NCBI RefSeq assembly: GCF_029892445.1
Contig: NZ_JARXVJ010000001.1
Coordinates: 4,464,001 to 4,528,000 of the forward strand
Reading direction: 5' to 3'
From: Chryseobacterium sp. H1D6B
GTDB taxonomy: Bacteria > Bacteroidota > Bacteroidia > Flavobacteriales > Weeksellaceae
Length of the DNA stretch: 64,000 bases
The position numbers were made by a program, and so were the translations under genes. The notes below the pieces were generated by a model. That model saw only the letters and a list, made by a program, of their open reading frames with translations, was not told where the DNA came from and did not search any database. How positions within the stretch are numbered: the stretch's first letter is position 1; every line of letters begins with the position of its first letter. Shown here one piece after another: positions 17,301 through 26,242 of this stretch.

Positions 17301-18906
17301 TTTCTGGAAGATATTTATACTTTTTAGCTTTTCTTACTTCAGGAATTAACTCAAAATACCTGTATCCGTTTGTAAGCATCACAAGGTCTAAACTTTTCTG
17401 TGCTTTTTCTTCTTTTTTATCAAAATAAAACTGCGGTTTCTCAATTTTCCCTCTCAGTTCGGAATCCATCAGCAGCCATGAAATGATATTATTCTGTTTA
17501 TCATCTGCATACGTCCAGAGTTTATCATCTACAACGCTGAGTCCAAGATTAGCAGGAATTGGCTTATTATTTTCATCTGTAGTCTCAATATCCAAAATAA
17601 CTTTTTCTCTCGGCAGATAGTTTTGTTTAACAGGCTTAATCTTAACATTCATCTGCTTCTGGTCATTGGTAAAAACAATACGTTCAGCCAGCGGAATATT
17701 GTTTTCTACAACAGTGAATCTGCAGATCCCTGCCGGAAGTTCATTTTCCGATAATTGAAATTCACTGATTCCTTTTTTAAGGAAAATGGTTTTATCATAG
17801 ATATTTTTTCCTCGGAAGCTGCCTTTAACATCAACATTCTTTTCAGAGGTAGAAATGACTTTAAATTTCAGCTGTCTATTTTCTTTATTAACCATCAATG
17901 AAACTCCTTCATTTTTAGCAGCAGGAAATTGATAAACCTGATTGATATTTTCAGGTTTTATCACTTTTACATAATAAGCTTCGCCAGCTTTAGGGGTGAA
18001 CATAAAACTTCCCATTCCGAAATTAAATGCAGATGTTTCTAAGATCTTCTCATTATTTTGATTGTAAACTGCCAGAACAGCATCTACAGGCTTTTCAAAT
18101 TCATCTAAAATTTTAAAGGCTACATTCTGTTCAAGACCATTAATGAAAGTTCCACCCTCCGGCATAAATTTTACATCCAAATTATTAAGAACAATCGGAA
18201 TATTTCTTGAAATAGATTCTGTAAAACCATCAAAATTGATTTTAATATTCAATAAAGCATCGGAAGATTTCAACACTTCAGGCAGTCTGAATTTCAATTG
18301 ATTTTTTCCTTCTTTGTCCGTAATAAACTTTCCTTCTGAGACAGTTTCTCCATTATGCATTACTGTATAATCCGCCTCATAAAAAGGAATAGGCAGGCTG
18401 CTGAGACTTCTCATTGAAAAATCTGCTGCAACTTCATCTCCGGCTCCATATCCTTTTTTAGGAAAATCAAGTTTCATTAAAATTCTTGGAGAGACTATTT
18501 TCTGTAATGTAATTTCCTTTTCGAAAACATTTTTTCCTTCTTCGTTCTGCATCCAGTTTGTGTAGGCCTTTATCTTATAAATCCCTCCCTTCATATCATC
18601 AGCAAAATAAAAGAACCCTTCTGCATGCCCGTTTTTGATCTCGTATTTTGATTTTTTAATAATGCTTCCACTTGGATCTATGAGTTCAAAATTAACCGCC
18701 TTACTTTGATCTGCAGGAAGATTATTATCCGCTTTGATAACGTAAATTTTAAAATACATTACTTCTCCCGGCTTGTAAAAAACATGATTCGTCTGCAGGT
18801 ATGTTTTTTCTTTTTCAAAATCTTTAAACTGCTCCTGTGCTTTCAACAGTACAGCTGAAAACAAAAAAGTGAAAAATAAAATATAGGGTGTAAAATTGAA
18901 ACTCAT
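14392..18906 (-). CDS. Alpha-2-macroglobulin family protein with embedded TonB-plug domain
   Basis: This 1504-residue protein has a signal peptide (cleaved after LLKAQ, residue 24), N-terminal macroglobulin (MG2-like) domains to about 480, and a carboxypeptidase-like regulatory domain near 550-620. A complete SusC-type plug lies at about 665-785, with IEEVVVLGYS, IRGMASVSNKNPLYIVDGVPV and AVYGSRAVNGAVII. The A2M domain starts near 843 (YWNPVVETDRNGKARVEFYN). The thioester motif is CFEQ at Cys1048, in the helical thioester domain, and a C-terminal receptor-like domain follows. Bacterial A2Ms trap attacking proteases covalently in the periplasm or at the cell surface. The plug is unusual in such a protein and is absent from the barrel encoded three bases upstream, so the pair may work together. 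Confidence 0.92.
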   Translation of the reverse strand: MSFNFTPYILFFTFLFSAVLLKAQEQFKDFEKEKTYLQTNHVFYKPGEVMYFKIYVIKADNNLPADQSKAVNFELIDPSGSIIKKSKYEIKNGHAEGFFYFADDMKGGIYKIKAYTNWMQNEEGKNVFEKEITLQKIVSPRILMKLDFPKKGYGAGDEVAADFSMRSLSSLPIPFYEADYTVMHNGETVSEGKFITDKEGKNQLKFRLPEVLKSSDALLNIKINFDGFTESISRNIPIVLNNLDVKFMPEGGTFINGLEQNVAFKILDEFEKPVDAVLAVYNQNNEKILETSAFNFGMGSFMFTPKAGEAYYVKVIKPENINQVYQFPAAKNEGVSLMVNKENRQLKFKVISTSEKNVDVKGSFRGKNIYDKTIFLKKGISEFQLSENELPAGICRFTVVENNIPLAERIVFTNDQKQMNVKIKPVKQNYLPREKVILDIETTDENNKPIPANLGLSVVDDKLWTYADDKQNNIISWLLMDSELRGKIEKPQFYFDKKEEKAQKSLDLVMLTNGYRYFELIPEVRKAKKYKYLPEKKNSIYGIVEDENNKPVKSEVFLVKEGYANKVIKQSTSENGLFYFSDLDAEYPYKLIAKSFQPKQEVKIRIISYKLNINPLAKQKLTNIDVEEIIKEVTNKENLKKTDSENKSRNSRKDSSRANDTQIEEVVVLGYSVTSTKAKSTASSTTIRNDDIRNPSILSLLNGTVAGIAVSPSGGQPGSYITVQIRGMASVSNKNPLYIVDGVPVENFNTTINPNDINSITVLKDAAATAVYGSRAVNGAVIISSLKSSRSKIRFDITPKSYYAVMAVPDDSLEVYSYNREFSYPVYKTANTSYRYDYREAVYWNPVVETDRNGKARVEFYNSDANSTFRVMGEGISAYGLIGSSQTTYAAQSLISIDAKIPQYLTRTDQMLIPVVVKNNSPEIKKMVMDVIVPNYVRLIESDSIITLKPLESGRLFVKIQTDHVVDSNIQFTLRSGEFRETMILPFKVDEKGFPHHYSIINNKSEKIKINIPDYINGSFFSSYFVFENAALQLFEDMERLKREPYGCFEQLSSTVYPNVFILDYLKASKKITAETESIVVKNLKKGYQKMLSYKNKDGGFGYFNSTESDVAVSAFALLEFKALNKYIKIDAKLIQNLTAYILSKKNSNGLFEVRKEYEGKNEYSEYFWSRSIYVVYALSKLGFKNEIENSYTTNLNRVLATKDAYQLALMANAAANLGKEDDYNNLINILDQQYENRNVKPKITFTGSGGISANTETLSLYIMAMQKNEKPNQLKIAEAADELINHNGYYGFGSTQATSLALEALSGFFSKNEKLYGNERPDIKINGAGVSSYLNLSSAFRKGENEIEVNYPDKKGLPYKLEYQYYTLEAPKSTDIPLTMETKLKSENSKVGETNRLTVTIKNKINGQLPMTTAKIGIPAGLTLQNALLKDLIDKKQISYYEIFDNYLVLYWEHFEAEETKIINLDLKVEFAGEYTGKASSLYLYYMPEAKYWNQGIKTAIAP

Positions 18907-18909
18907 AAA

Positions 18910-21684
18910 TTAAAATTGAAATGAAACCATGCATCCAAAAGTCTTATAAGAAGGAAGATTGAAAAAATCAAGCCCTCTTCCGTTATCTAAATCATAGAAG
19001 TTTTGATTGGGATCTACTCCTTTCGCAGCCTGCCAAAGAACAACATTATTAACGTAGAATGTTATTCCCAGCGCTCTTCTAAAACCGCCAACATTTAATT
19101 TAGCCGTTAAAGAAATAGTATTAATTCTCACATAATCTGCTTTTTGAACATAATCTTCTGCAACCCCCAAATAACCATATCTCGTCCATCTATTTTGACT
19201 GACATTTTGATTTGGATCGTAAAAATCCACTGGTATTTGATTGGTATTTCCGTTAGAATTTACTCCCTGGAAAATATAATTTTTGATATTTCTCTGGTCA
19301 GTTGAGCTTTGAGAACGTCCATAATAATCAAGAACCGCCTGCGTTCCGTTCCATACCTGTCCGCCTTTTTTCCATTCCCAATTGATGTCTAAGGAAAACA
19401 TTTTATAAGTGAAATTATGGCTGAACTTCATCACAAAATCCGGAGTAGGGTCAGCTATGATCTTCATACCAGCTGCTTTTTTAGGAAAACCAGATTCATC
19501 GATCAATATTTCCCCTTGTTCATTTCTTTCAAAATAACTTCCCATTACCGCGCCGATAACCTGTCCTTTAGTCAGTGTTTTATAAATATCACGAAAACCT
19601 GAAAGCGCAAGATTATCATATCCGGTATTTACTCTGTCTACGATATCTTTATATTTAAAAAACGAAATACTTTGTGTACTAAAAAAATCTGATGCAATTC
19701 GGAAGTTACTAAATAACAAATTAAATTCATAACCGCTGTATGTATGATCTGCCAGATTTTTTAATTGCAGCTGGTTATTTTCAAAAACAGGGAAAATATC
19801 ATTAGTAATTTTTTTATTGAAATATTCTCCTTCTAAAGTGATCCTATATCCTAATTTTAACATGAGTCCTGTTTTCCATTCTTTAACATCAATATTCGAA
19901 AGTCTCTTAAAATTCTCAACTTCATGTACAGGGAAATATTGAGATGAGTTTTGAGCATTTAAAAGGGTTGTTGCATAAGAAGCATAAGACCTGGTCATTT
20001 CCGGTTCTGAGCTCAACTGTGTATAGGTTCCTAAAACTTTAAAATCAAAATGATTCCAATCAAAAATATTCTTAAAATTCACATAGGCATTTGCTTTTGG
20101 AAGCCAGTAAGTGTTTTTAACAGAGGTATTTGATATATAAAATGAGTTTCCAATATTAGCTCCTGTTTCGAAATCATAATCATCTCTAATTTCTATAGTA
20201 TAATTAAACAAATAATCCTGGGAGGTTCTCTGGTAAATATACTTCCGGTTATTTAAACTATTATAAACATCTGATTTCCTGTCATTCAAAATAAAATTGA
20301 GACTGAAAACATTTTTAAAATCATAGCTTCCTAATTCATAAGTTCCTGAAATATTAGAATTGTACAGCCTATTATTCTGAATTCTTTCATTGAGTATTCC
20401 ATTGATAAAACCATATGTTGACGGTTTATAATGATCTAAATTCAAGAAGCGGTCATCTTCATAGGACTGGCTTATATTCAGTCTAAAATATTCCCAGTTT
20501 TTAGCTATGTCAAAGCTGTACTGCCTCCGGCTGCTTCGGTAATTGTATTTATTATTTTGGTCAAAAAGAAACAGCGGGTTGTCTGCAGACTGGCTGTAAC
20601 TTCTCTGCAGCCCGTCTGCTAAAAATAAATTTTGAGAATTTGAAAAAGATACTGGAGTTAAAAGAGAATTTTGGTATGCTCTGTTAAACAGCCCTATCCT
20701 ATTGGTATTTGTTGCTTTATTTTCTTCATAATTGAATACTGCATTAAAAATATATCCTTTAATCTTTGTATTCAATTTTGTTTTAAAGGAATTAATAATG
20801 TTATACTGATCAACAAAATAAGTCTGGTCTTTCTGCTGTCCAAGATCTAGTGACAGCCTAAACTTTTCATTATTATACCCCTGGTCAATTAAAGCATTAA
20901 TCCTCAGCTGATTATTATACCCTACTATCGTTTTAAAAAGATCATTGTTATAGGCTTTTGCAGGGGAAACGGCATTCGATATATTTACCAATCTTCCATT
21001 TTGGTCGTATTCATAAGGCTGGCTATTAAATCCAAGTGTAGAAATATCCGGTCCGAAACTGAACATCTCATTCGTTTCAGGACCTTTCCATATCAATGTC
21101 CCGTTTTCGGATCTTCCCTGTACATATCTGCTTTGAGTCTGAGGGACAGCATTTCTGCTTTTAATATCGAAAGAACTTGTAAAACTTCCGTTAAAAACAA
21201 GATGCTTTTGAATCTGCTGTTTAATTTTATAAGTAACAGTATCTTTCTGTTTTAGTTTTCTGATTGATGAAAAATACTTATCCGAATTTTTAGTTAAATT
21301 CTTCTTAGAATTTTCTATACTGAATTCATCTTTGGTCTGATGGGGAATAAGGCTGTCATATGCTTTACTGTAAATATTTTTTACATTTTCTCTATTATTC
21401 TGGCTTTCCAAAATCGATTTCAGTTCTTTTAAATCATAAGAATTAATGACCTGTTTATTCTTACCCTCATTCCAAACCAATGTATCATAAGCTTTGGCGG
21501 CAAGAATAGCATAACCTTTTTCATCAGTCAGCTCATACATACCACTGTTCTTATTATAAATTTTTAAAAAGTTTTGGGGTTTGTTTTTTTGATTAAAAAA
21601 TGTGCCTGAATAATATAACTGAGAATTCTGTGCAGACAGGAAATTAACAGCTAACAGAAATAACAATAAATAGATTTTCCTCAT
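18910..21684 (-). CDS. SusC/RagA-like outer-membrane barrel lacking a plug domain
   Basis: The 924-residue protein has a signal peptide (LLAVNFLSAQ) and a short carboxypeptidase-like or DUF4480-type beta domain to about residue 95. After a linker, barrel strands resembling SusC TonB-dependent transporters run from about 155 to the end. SusC-like landmarks include SRYVQGRSENG early in the barrel, and YVRINTISLTAKLN, TFYVNNVVLWQAAKGVDPN and the terminal YKTFGCMVSFQF. The usual plug (IRG..., VDGVP, YGSRAANG) between the regulatory domain and barrel is missing. It lies 3 bases from the A2M gene and 65 bases from the VWA gene, both of which carry plug domains. No SusD-like gene is present. A role as a surface pore or platform for the A2M is inferred. 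Confidence 0.85.
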   Translation of the reverse strand: MRKIYLLLFLLAVNFLSAQNSQLYYSGTFFNQKNKPQNFLKIYNKNSGMYELTDEKGYAILAAKAYDTLVWNEGKNKQVINSYDLKELKSILESQNNRENVKNIYSKAYDSLIPHQTKDEFSIENSKKNLTKNSDKYFSSIRKLKQKDTVTYKIKQQIQKHLVFNGSFTSSFDIKSRNAVPQTQSRYVQGRSENGTLIWKGPETNEMFSFGPDISTLGFNSQPYEYDQNGRLVNISNAVSPAKAYNNDLFKTIVGYNNQLRINALIDQGYNNEKFRLSLDLGQQKDQTYFVDQYNIINSFKTKLNTKIKGYIFNAVFNYEENKATNTNRIGLFNRAYQNSLLTPVSFSNSQNLFLADGLQRSYSQSADNPLFLFDQNNKYNYRSSRRQYSFDIAKNWEYFRLNISQSYEDDRFLNLDHYKPSTYGFINGILNERIQNNRLYNSNISGTYELGSYDFKNVFSLNFILNDRKSDVYNSLNNRKYIYQRTSQDYLFNYTIEIRDDYDFETGANIGNSFYISNTSVKNTYWLPKANAYVNFKNIFDWNHFDFKVLGTYTQLSSEPEMTRSYASYATTLLNAQNSSQYFPVHEVENFKRLSNIDVKEWKTGLMLKLGYRITLEGEYFNKKITNDIFPVFENNQLQLKNLADHTYSGYEFNLLFSNFRIASDFFSTQSISFFKYKDIVDRVNTGYDNLALSGFRDIYKTLTKGQVIGAVMGSYFERNEQGEILIDESGFPKKAAGMKIIADPTPDFVMKFSHNFTYKMFSLDINWEWKKGGQVWNGTQAVLDYYGRSQSSTDQRNIKNYIFQGVNSNGNTNQIPVDFYDPNQNVSQNRWTRYGYLGVAEDYVQKADYVRINTISLTAKLNVGGFRRALGITFYVNNVVLWQAAKGVDPNQNFYDLDNGRGLDFFNLPSYKTFGCMVSFQF

Positions 21685-21749
21685 CTGTAATAATATTTCT
21701 AAAAATAAGAAAAAAAAAGAAATTTCCTGAGAAATTCCTTTTTAACGTC

Positions 21750-24209
21750 TTATTTCTGAATTGTTTTATAACTTTCTATCAATCTCAAAAATTCCGACCG
21801 GTATCCTTCTTCATCTTTGTTTCGGCCTTGTTTAGCGAGATTCTCAATATCAGTAAGGTTTTTATCTTTAATCAATCCTGAATTTCTCAACACTAATCCA
21901 AACCAAGCTACAGAAGATGCAAATTTAAAATCCGGACTGGCAGCAGAGATCGATGCATCTGATTTTTTAACAACTTCACTGATTTCCATACTTCTATCTC
22001 CATCCGGTTTTTTATAACGGAATTTGATTGTCGCCAGCTCATCTCCGAAATTCTGGGAGCTTGAAGTTTTTGTATATTTTAAATCATTTTCTTTCGGTGA
22101 AAACTCAGAATCAACATTCGCTGGAATTACTTCATACAGAGCCGTTACCGTGTGTCCGCTTCCTAATTCGCCGGCATCAATTTTATCATTCGTGAAATCT
22201 TCGTTCTTTAATTTTCTATTTTCATAGCCGATCAGCCTGTAAGATTTTACATACTTCGGATTGAACTCGATCTGAATTTTAACGTCTTTTGCAATCGCAT
22301 ACATACTTCCCGCAAACTCTTTTCCAAGAAATTTATTAGCTTCCTGCATATTATCAATGTAAGCGTAATTTCCATTTCCTTTGTCAGCAAGCGTCTCTAA
22401 TCTGTTATCTTTATAATTTCCCATTCCGAAACCAAGACAGGTAAGGAAAACTCCCGACTTTCTTTTCTCTTCTATCAATGTTTCCAGATCTACTTTGGAA
22501 GAAGCGCCTACATTAAAATCCCCGTCTGTAGCAATGATCACACGATTATTTCCGCCTTTCACAAAATTTTCCTGCGCAAGTTTATACGCAAGCTCTATCC
22601 CTGCTCCGCCGGCAGTACTTCCCCCTGCCTGAAGATGATCCAGAGCAGTCATTATCTTTTCTTTTTCCTGAGCCGGAGTTGGAGGGAGAACCATGCCTGC
22701 ATTTCCAGCATACACCACAATTCCTACTTTATCCTGAGGTCTCAACTGGTTCAATAAAACCTTAAAAGAAGACTTTAATAACGGTAATTTATTCGCTTCA
22801 TTCATAGATCCGGAAACATCAATCAGGAAAATTAAATTTGAACTGGGAAGATTGTTCATTGGAATATTTTTTCCCTGAAGCCCTATTTTCAACAGTTTAT
22901 GATTCGGATTCCAAGGAGCCTCATTATATTCTGTATTAATGGAGAACGGCTGGTCATTTTTAGGCTGCGGATAATCATACTTAAAATAATTGACCATCTC
23001 CTCAATCCTAACTGCATTTTTATCTACTTTTTCCCCATTATTGATCATTCTTCTCACATTCGAATAAGAAGCATTATCTACGTCAATAGAAAAAGTTGAC
23101 AGCGGCTGGGTTTTCGTCAATTCAAATGGGTTTTCAACAAATGCATGGTATTCTTCATTATTGATCTGAAAATTATCAGCTGTTTTCAAGGGAACGTAAG
23201 AATCCGATATTTTCTGAAGTTTTTTTCTTTCTTTTCTGCTGAGTTTTTCCATTTCTACCACAATAACCCCGTTCGCACCCCTAGAACCATATATTGAACT
23301 TGCTTTATCGCCCTTTAAAACATTGACTTTTTTAATTTTCAACGGATCTAAAGCACTAAAAATATTATAATTATAGAGTTTACCGTCGATAACAATTAAT
23401 GGTTCTGTGGCTGTATTTACAGATTTCATTCCTCTGATAATGACCGGGGTTTCAGAACCCGATTTAACCTCCAGGCCGGGAGCTGACCCTTGTAATGTAT
23501 TTAAATATGAAATATTCGATCTGTTTTCTACATATCCCTCGTCTTTTATAGCTTTCATTTTCTTTGACCTGCTGTATCCTAAAGCAACTATTTCCATACC
23601 TTGAGATTTTGCTTCAACAGCCAGCGTTGTTCCTAATTGATTAGAAAGATATCCTGTTGTGTTATTAGAAATCATCGGCGAAGAATTTATAATAGCATTT
23701 TTCTGGCTTTTGATCCCAGAAATAACTTGCTGCTCAACAAGTAAATCTTCAGGCTGATACTCAACTTTAACAACTACAGGCTCTGGAAGTGGCGGAGGAG
23801 GAAGATTATCCAGAGATTTCCCTTGTGGATTTTCATTAGCTAAAACAGGCTGCTCTTCCCTAAGTTTTATAACTTCGTTTTTCTTTTCAAGGTTAGATTT
23901 AATGATACTGTCAGTTTTTGCAATATCAAATCCGGGCTTATGTGAAACTGTATTTTCTACGATCACAGGTTTTGCAGTATCTACAGCTTCTTTTTTATTC
24001 AAAAAATAGAACACTCCTAAACCAACGGCCAGACCTGCAGCAATACCATAAGGAAACCAGACAGGAATTATTCTTTTTTTATTTTCTTTTTGATCTAATT
24101 TTTCTTCAATTGTATTCCAAACTTTTTCAAAAGCCGGAAATGCTGGAAACTCATCGAAAGCTTTATTTGCTTCATTGAATTTTTTATCGATATCGTGATT
24201 CTTTTCCAT
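21750..24209 (-). CDS. YfbK-like VWA protein with N-terminal membrane anchor and TonB-plug domain
   Basis: The 819-residue protein starts with about 47 cytoplasmic residues (an acidic, aromatic segment like Bacteroidota anti-sigma N-termini) and one membrane helix (about 50-69). A proline-rich stretch (PPPPLPEP, near 137) follows. A plug-like domain at about 200-315 contains MEIVALGYS, IIRGMKSVNTATEPLIVIDG and IYGSRGANGVIVVEM. A YfbK-type von Willebrand A domain then follows, with a MIDAS DVSGS at Asp464 and a DUF3520-like C-terminus. It follows the ECF sigma gene by 12 bases, the usual place for an anti-sigma factor, so it may pass a periplasmic signal to that sigma factor. That role is inference; no zinc-binding anti-sigma motif is visible. 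Confidence 0.88.
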   Translation of the reverse strand: MEKNHDIDKKFNEANKAFDEFPAFPAFEKVWNTIEEKLDQKENKKRIIPVWFPYGIAAGLAVGLGVFYFLNKKEAVDTAKPVIVENTVSHKPGFDIAKTDSIIKSNLEKKNEVIKLREEQPVLANENPQGKSLDNLPPPPLPEPVVVKVEYQPEDLLVEQQVISGIKSQKNAIINSSPMISNNTTGYLSNQLGTTLAVEAKSQGMEIVALGYSRSKKMKAIKDEGYVENRSNISYLNTLQGSAPGLEVKSGSETPVIIRGMKSVNTATEPLIVIDGKLYNYNIFSALDPLKIKKVNVLKGDKASSIYGSRGANGVIVVEMEKLSRKERKKLQKISDSYVPLKTADNFQINNEEYHAFVENPFELTKTQPLSTFSIDVDNASYSNVRRMINNGEKVDKNAVRIEEMVNYFKYDYPQPKNDQPFSINTEYNEAPWNPNHKLLKIGLQGKNIPMNNLPSSNLIFLIDVSGSMNEANKLPLLKSSFKVLLNQLRPQDKVGIVVYAGNAGMVLPPTPAQEKEKIMTALDHLQAGGSTAGGAGIELAYKLAQENFVKGGNNRVIIATDGDFNVGASSKVDLETLIEEKRKSGVFLTCLGFGMGNYKDNRLETLADKGNGNYAYIDNMQEANKFLGKEFAGSMYAIAKDVKIQIEFNPKYVKSYRLIGYENRKLKNEDFTNDKIDAGELGSGHTVTALYEVIPANVDSEFSPKENDLKYTKTSSSQNFGDELATIKFRYKKPDGDRSMEISEVVKKSDASISAASPDFKFASSVAWFGLVLRNSGLIKDKNLTDIENLAKQGRNKDEEGYRSEFLRLIESYKTIQK

Positions 24210-24221
24210 TGTTTTAAAAGT

Positions 24222-24740
24222 TTAAATGTTGTGGTTACCTAAAAGTTCCTGTAGTTTTTTTCTGGCGAAATTGAGCTGGGATTTAGATGTTCCCTCACTG
24301 ATAGAAAGCATAGAAGCTATTTCTTTGTGCGGATATCCCTCTATTGCAAAAAGATTGAAAATTGCTCTGCAGCCCTCAGGAAGAAAGTTTAATAATTTCA
24401 AAATATCTTTTTCAAAGGAAATAATATCAGTCTCCGTATCTGAAGCTCCTGCAAATTCTTCTTCCAAAGAAATATGCAGCGTCTTTTGTGATCTCAATTT
24501 CTGCAGGCATTCATTCACCGCAATCTTTTTTGCCCAGGCTTCGAAAATATCAGGATTTTGTAACTGGCCGAGTTTTGTAAATATTTTATAGAAAGTATCA
24601 GCCAGTGCTTCTTCAATATCTTCATCATTTTTCAGATAGCGTCTGCATACTGCATACAGCTTACCGGCCATTTTCTCGTATAACTTCCGCTGTGCATTAC
24701 GGTTATTACGCTGGCATTCTAATAATAATTCTTTTTCCAT
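24222..24740 (-). CDS. ECF-type RNA polymerase sigma factor
   Basis: The 172-residue protein has sigma region 2 (about residues 22-90, with ADTFYKIFTKL and the promoter-melting helix) and sigma region 4 (about 110-168, with ILKLLNFLPEGCRAIFNLFAIEGYPHKEIASMLSISEGTSKSQLNFARKKLQ in outline). Regions 1 and 3 are missing, as expected for extracytoplasmic-function sigma factors. It is the first gene of an operon with the VWA-plug protein, the plugless barrel and the A2M. It probably directs transcription of its own operon, perhaps in response to envelope stress. Confidence 0.93.
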   Translation of the reverse strand: MEKELLLECQRNNRNAQRKLYEKMAGKLYAVCRRYLKNDEDIEEALADTFYKIFTKLGQLQNPDIFEAWAKKIAVNECLQKLRSQKTLHISLEEEFAGASDTETDIISFEKDILKLLNFLPEGCRAIFNLFAIEGYPHKEIASMLSISEGTSKSQLNFARKKLQELLGNHNI

Positions 24741-24846
24741 AGTTAGGCGTTATACCATTATAGATGCCTCATTTCTAAAAATGGTTGGAAACTGTTAAAC
24801 TTTTTTTAAAAATAATTCAAAAAAACCGCATTTGGAATTTAACTTT

Positions 24847-24854
24847 TACCTTTG
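24847..24854 (+). promoter_or_regulatory. Bacteroidota -7 promoter box
   Basis: TACCTTTG matches TAnnTTTG and lies 49 bases before the ATG of the C1 peptidase gene. Confidence 0.55.
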
Positions 24855-24903
24855 TAACAAATCTCTTATAATACCGACTATTTTTAAATAATCTTATATA
24901 GTA

Positions 24904-26106
24904 ATGAAAAACAACAAAATTGCCTCATTACTTTTTGTTTTGTCTGCAGGAAGTATGATGTTCGCTCAAGATGACTTAATCAATAAGTTAAAAAACAATC
25001 AATCTCAAAATGCCAATTTCAAATTCACCACATTAAAAGATGTGGGTGCTACTTCGGTAAAGAACCAAGGTTCTTCAGGAACATGCTGGAGTTATTCAGG
25101 GAACTCATTCCTTGAGTCTGAAATGCAGCGTATGGGTAAAAAACCTGTAGATCTGGCTGAAATTTTTACGGCAAGAAACTCTTATCACGACAAAGCAAAA
25201 TTATATGTCTTAAATAACGGCGCGATCAGCTGGGGAGATGGAGGAGAATTGCATGACGTAGTGAATATGTACAAAAAGTACGGTGCTGTTCCTCAAAATG
25301 TTTACACTGGATTACAAGCCGGACAGACTACCAATAATTTCAAAGAAATGCAGGGGAAGATAAAAACTGTTTTAGACAGTTTAGTAGAGGCTTCTTCTAA
25401 AGGTAAGCTGTCTGACAACTGGATGTCTTCTGTAGATGCTGTTTTAGACCAATACCTTGGAAAAGTTCCGACTAACTTTACGTATGAAGGAAAATCTTAC
25501 ACTCCGAAAACTTTTGCTAAAGAAGTTGTGGGAATTAATCCTGATGATTATGTAGAATTATCTTCGTATAAAGATTATGCTTACTATCAAAAATTCGTAG
25601 TTCCGATTCCTGATAACTGGAGCCATGATTCTGACTGGAATATTCCAATGACAGATTTAACTGCGATCATTGATAATGCTGTCAACAAAGGATATTCTAT
25701 CGGATGGGCAACAGATGTTTCAGAGCCTTATTTTTCATACAAAAATGGGGTAGCTTACGTTCCGGATGTAGACCTGGATCAGATTACTCCAGAAGTGAAA
25801 AAAGAATTGTTTACAGAACCTAAAAAAGACAAAACGATCACTGAAGATATGCGTCAGAGAGCGCTGAACAACCTTTCTACAACGGATGACCACGGAATGC
25901 ACATTGTAGGATTAGCAAAAGATCAGTCTGGAAAAGAATATTACATGGTGAAAAACTCTTGGGGTGTTACCAATGATTTTGAAGGATATCTTTATGTAAC
26001 AAGACCTTATGTTGAGTATAAATCAACTGCGATTTTAGTTCATAAAAATGCGATTCCAAAGAACATTTTAAAGCAATTGAAACCAAATAAGAATATTGGT
26101 TTATAA
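24904..26106 (+). CDS. C1 family peptidase, bleomycin hydrolase/PepC-like, secreted
   Basis: This papain-fold cysteine peptidase has the oxyanion Gln55 and catalytic Cys61 in NQGSSGTCWSYS. The catalytic His330 is in HGMHIVG (equivalent to HAMVLTG of PepC) and Asn351 is in KNSWG. At 400 residues it is slightly shorter than the 440-450 typical of aminopeptidase C. Unlike classical PepC it begins with a Sec signal peptide (residues 1-21, ending MMFAQ), so it should act in the periplasm or outside the cell, probably in peptide degradation. It is divergent from the sigma-factor operon and has its own promoter. Confidence 0.93.
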   Translation: MKNNKIASLLFVLSAGSMMFAQDDLINKLKNNQSQNANFKFTTLKDVGATSVKNQGSSGTCWSYSGNSFLESEMQRMGKKPVDLAEIFTARNSYHDKAKLYVLNNGAISWGDGGELHDVVNMYKKYGAVPQNVYTGLQAGQTTNNFKEMQGKIKTVLDSLVEASSKGKLSDNWMSSVDAVLDQYLGKVPTNFTYEGKSYTPKTFAKEVVGINPDDYVELSSYKDYAYYQKFVVPIPDNWSHDSDWNIPMTDLTAIIDNAVNKGYSIGWATDVSEPYFSYKNGVAYVPDVDLDQITPEVKKELFTEPKKDKTITEDMRQRALNNLSTTDDHGMHIVGLAKDQSGKEYYMVKNSWGVTNDFEGYLYVTRPYVEYKSTAILVHKNAIPKNILKQLKPNKNIGL

Positions 26107-26242
26107 GAAATCACTATTGTCATTCATCTGGCAATTTTAGATATTTAAATCTGTTAAAAAAATAATTAGGTAGAAAATTTAATATAAACGTGAATCGTCA
26201 ATTCATTTACAGCGAAGCAAATTCACAATTCAAAGTTGTCTT

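Noticed and set aside
18910..21684. Ordinary SusC/SusD polysaccharide utilisation locus
   Set aside because: There is no SusD gene, the barrel has no plug, and the neighbours are A2M and VWA genes rather than glycosidases.
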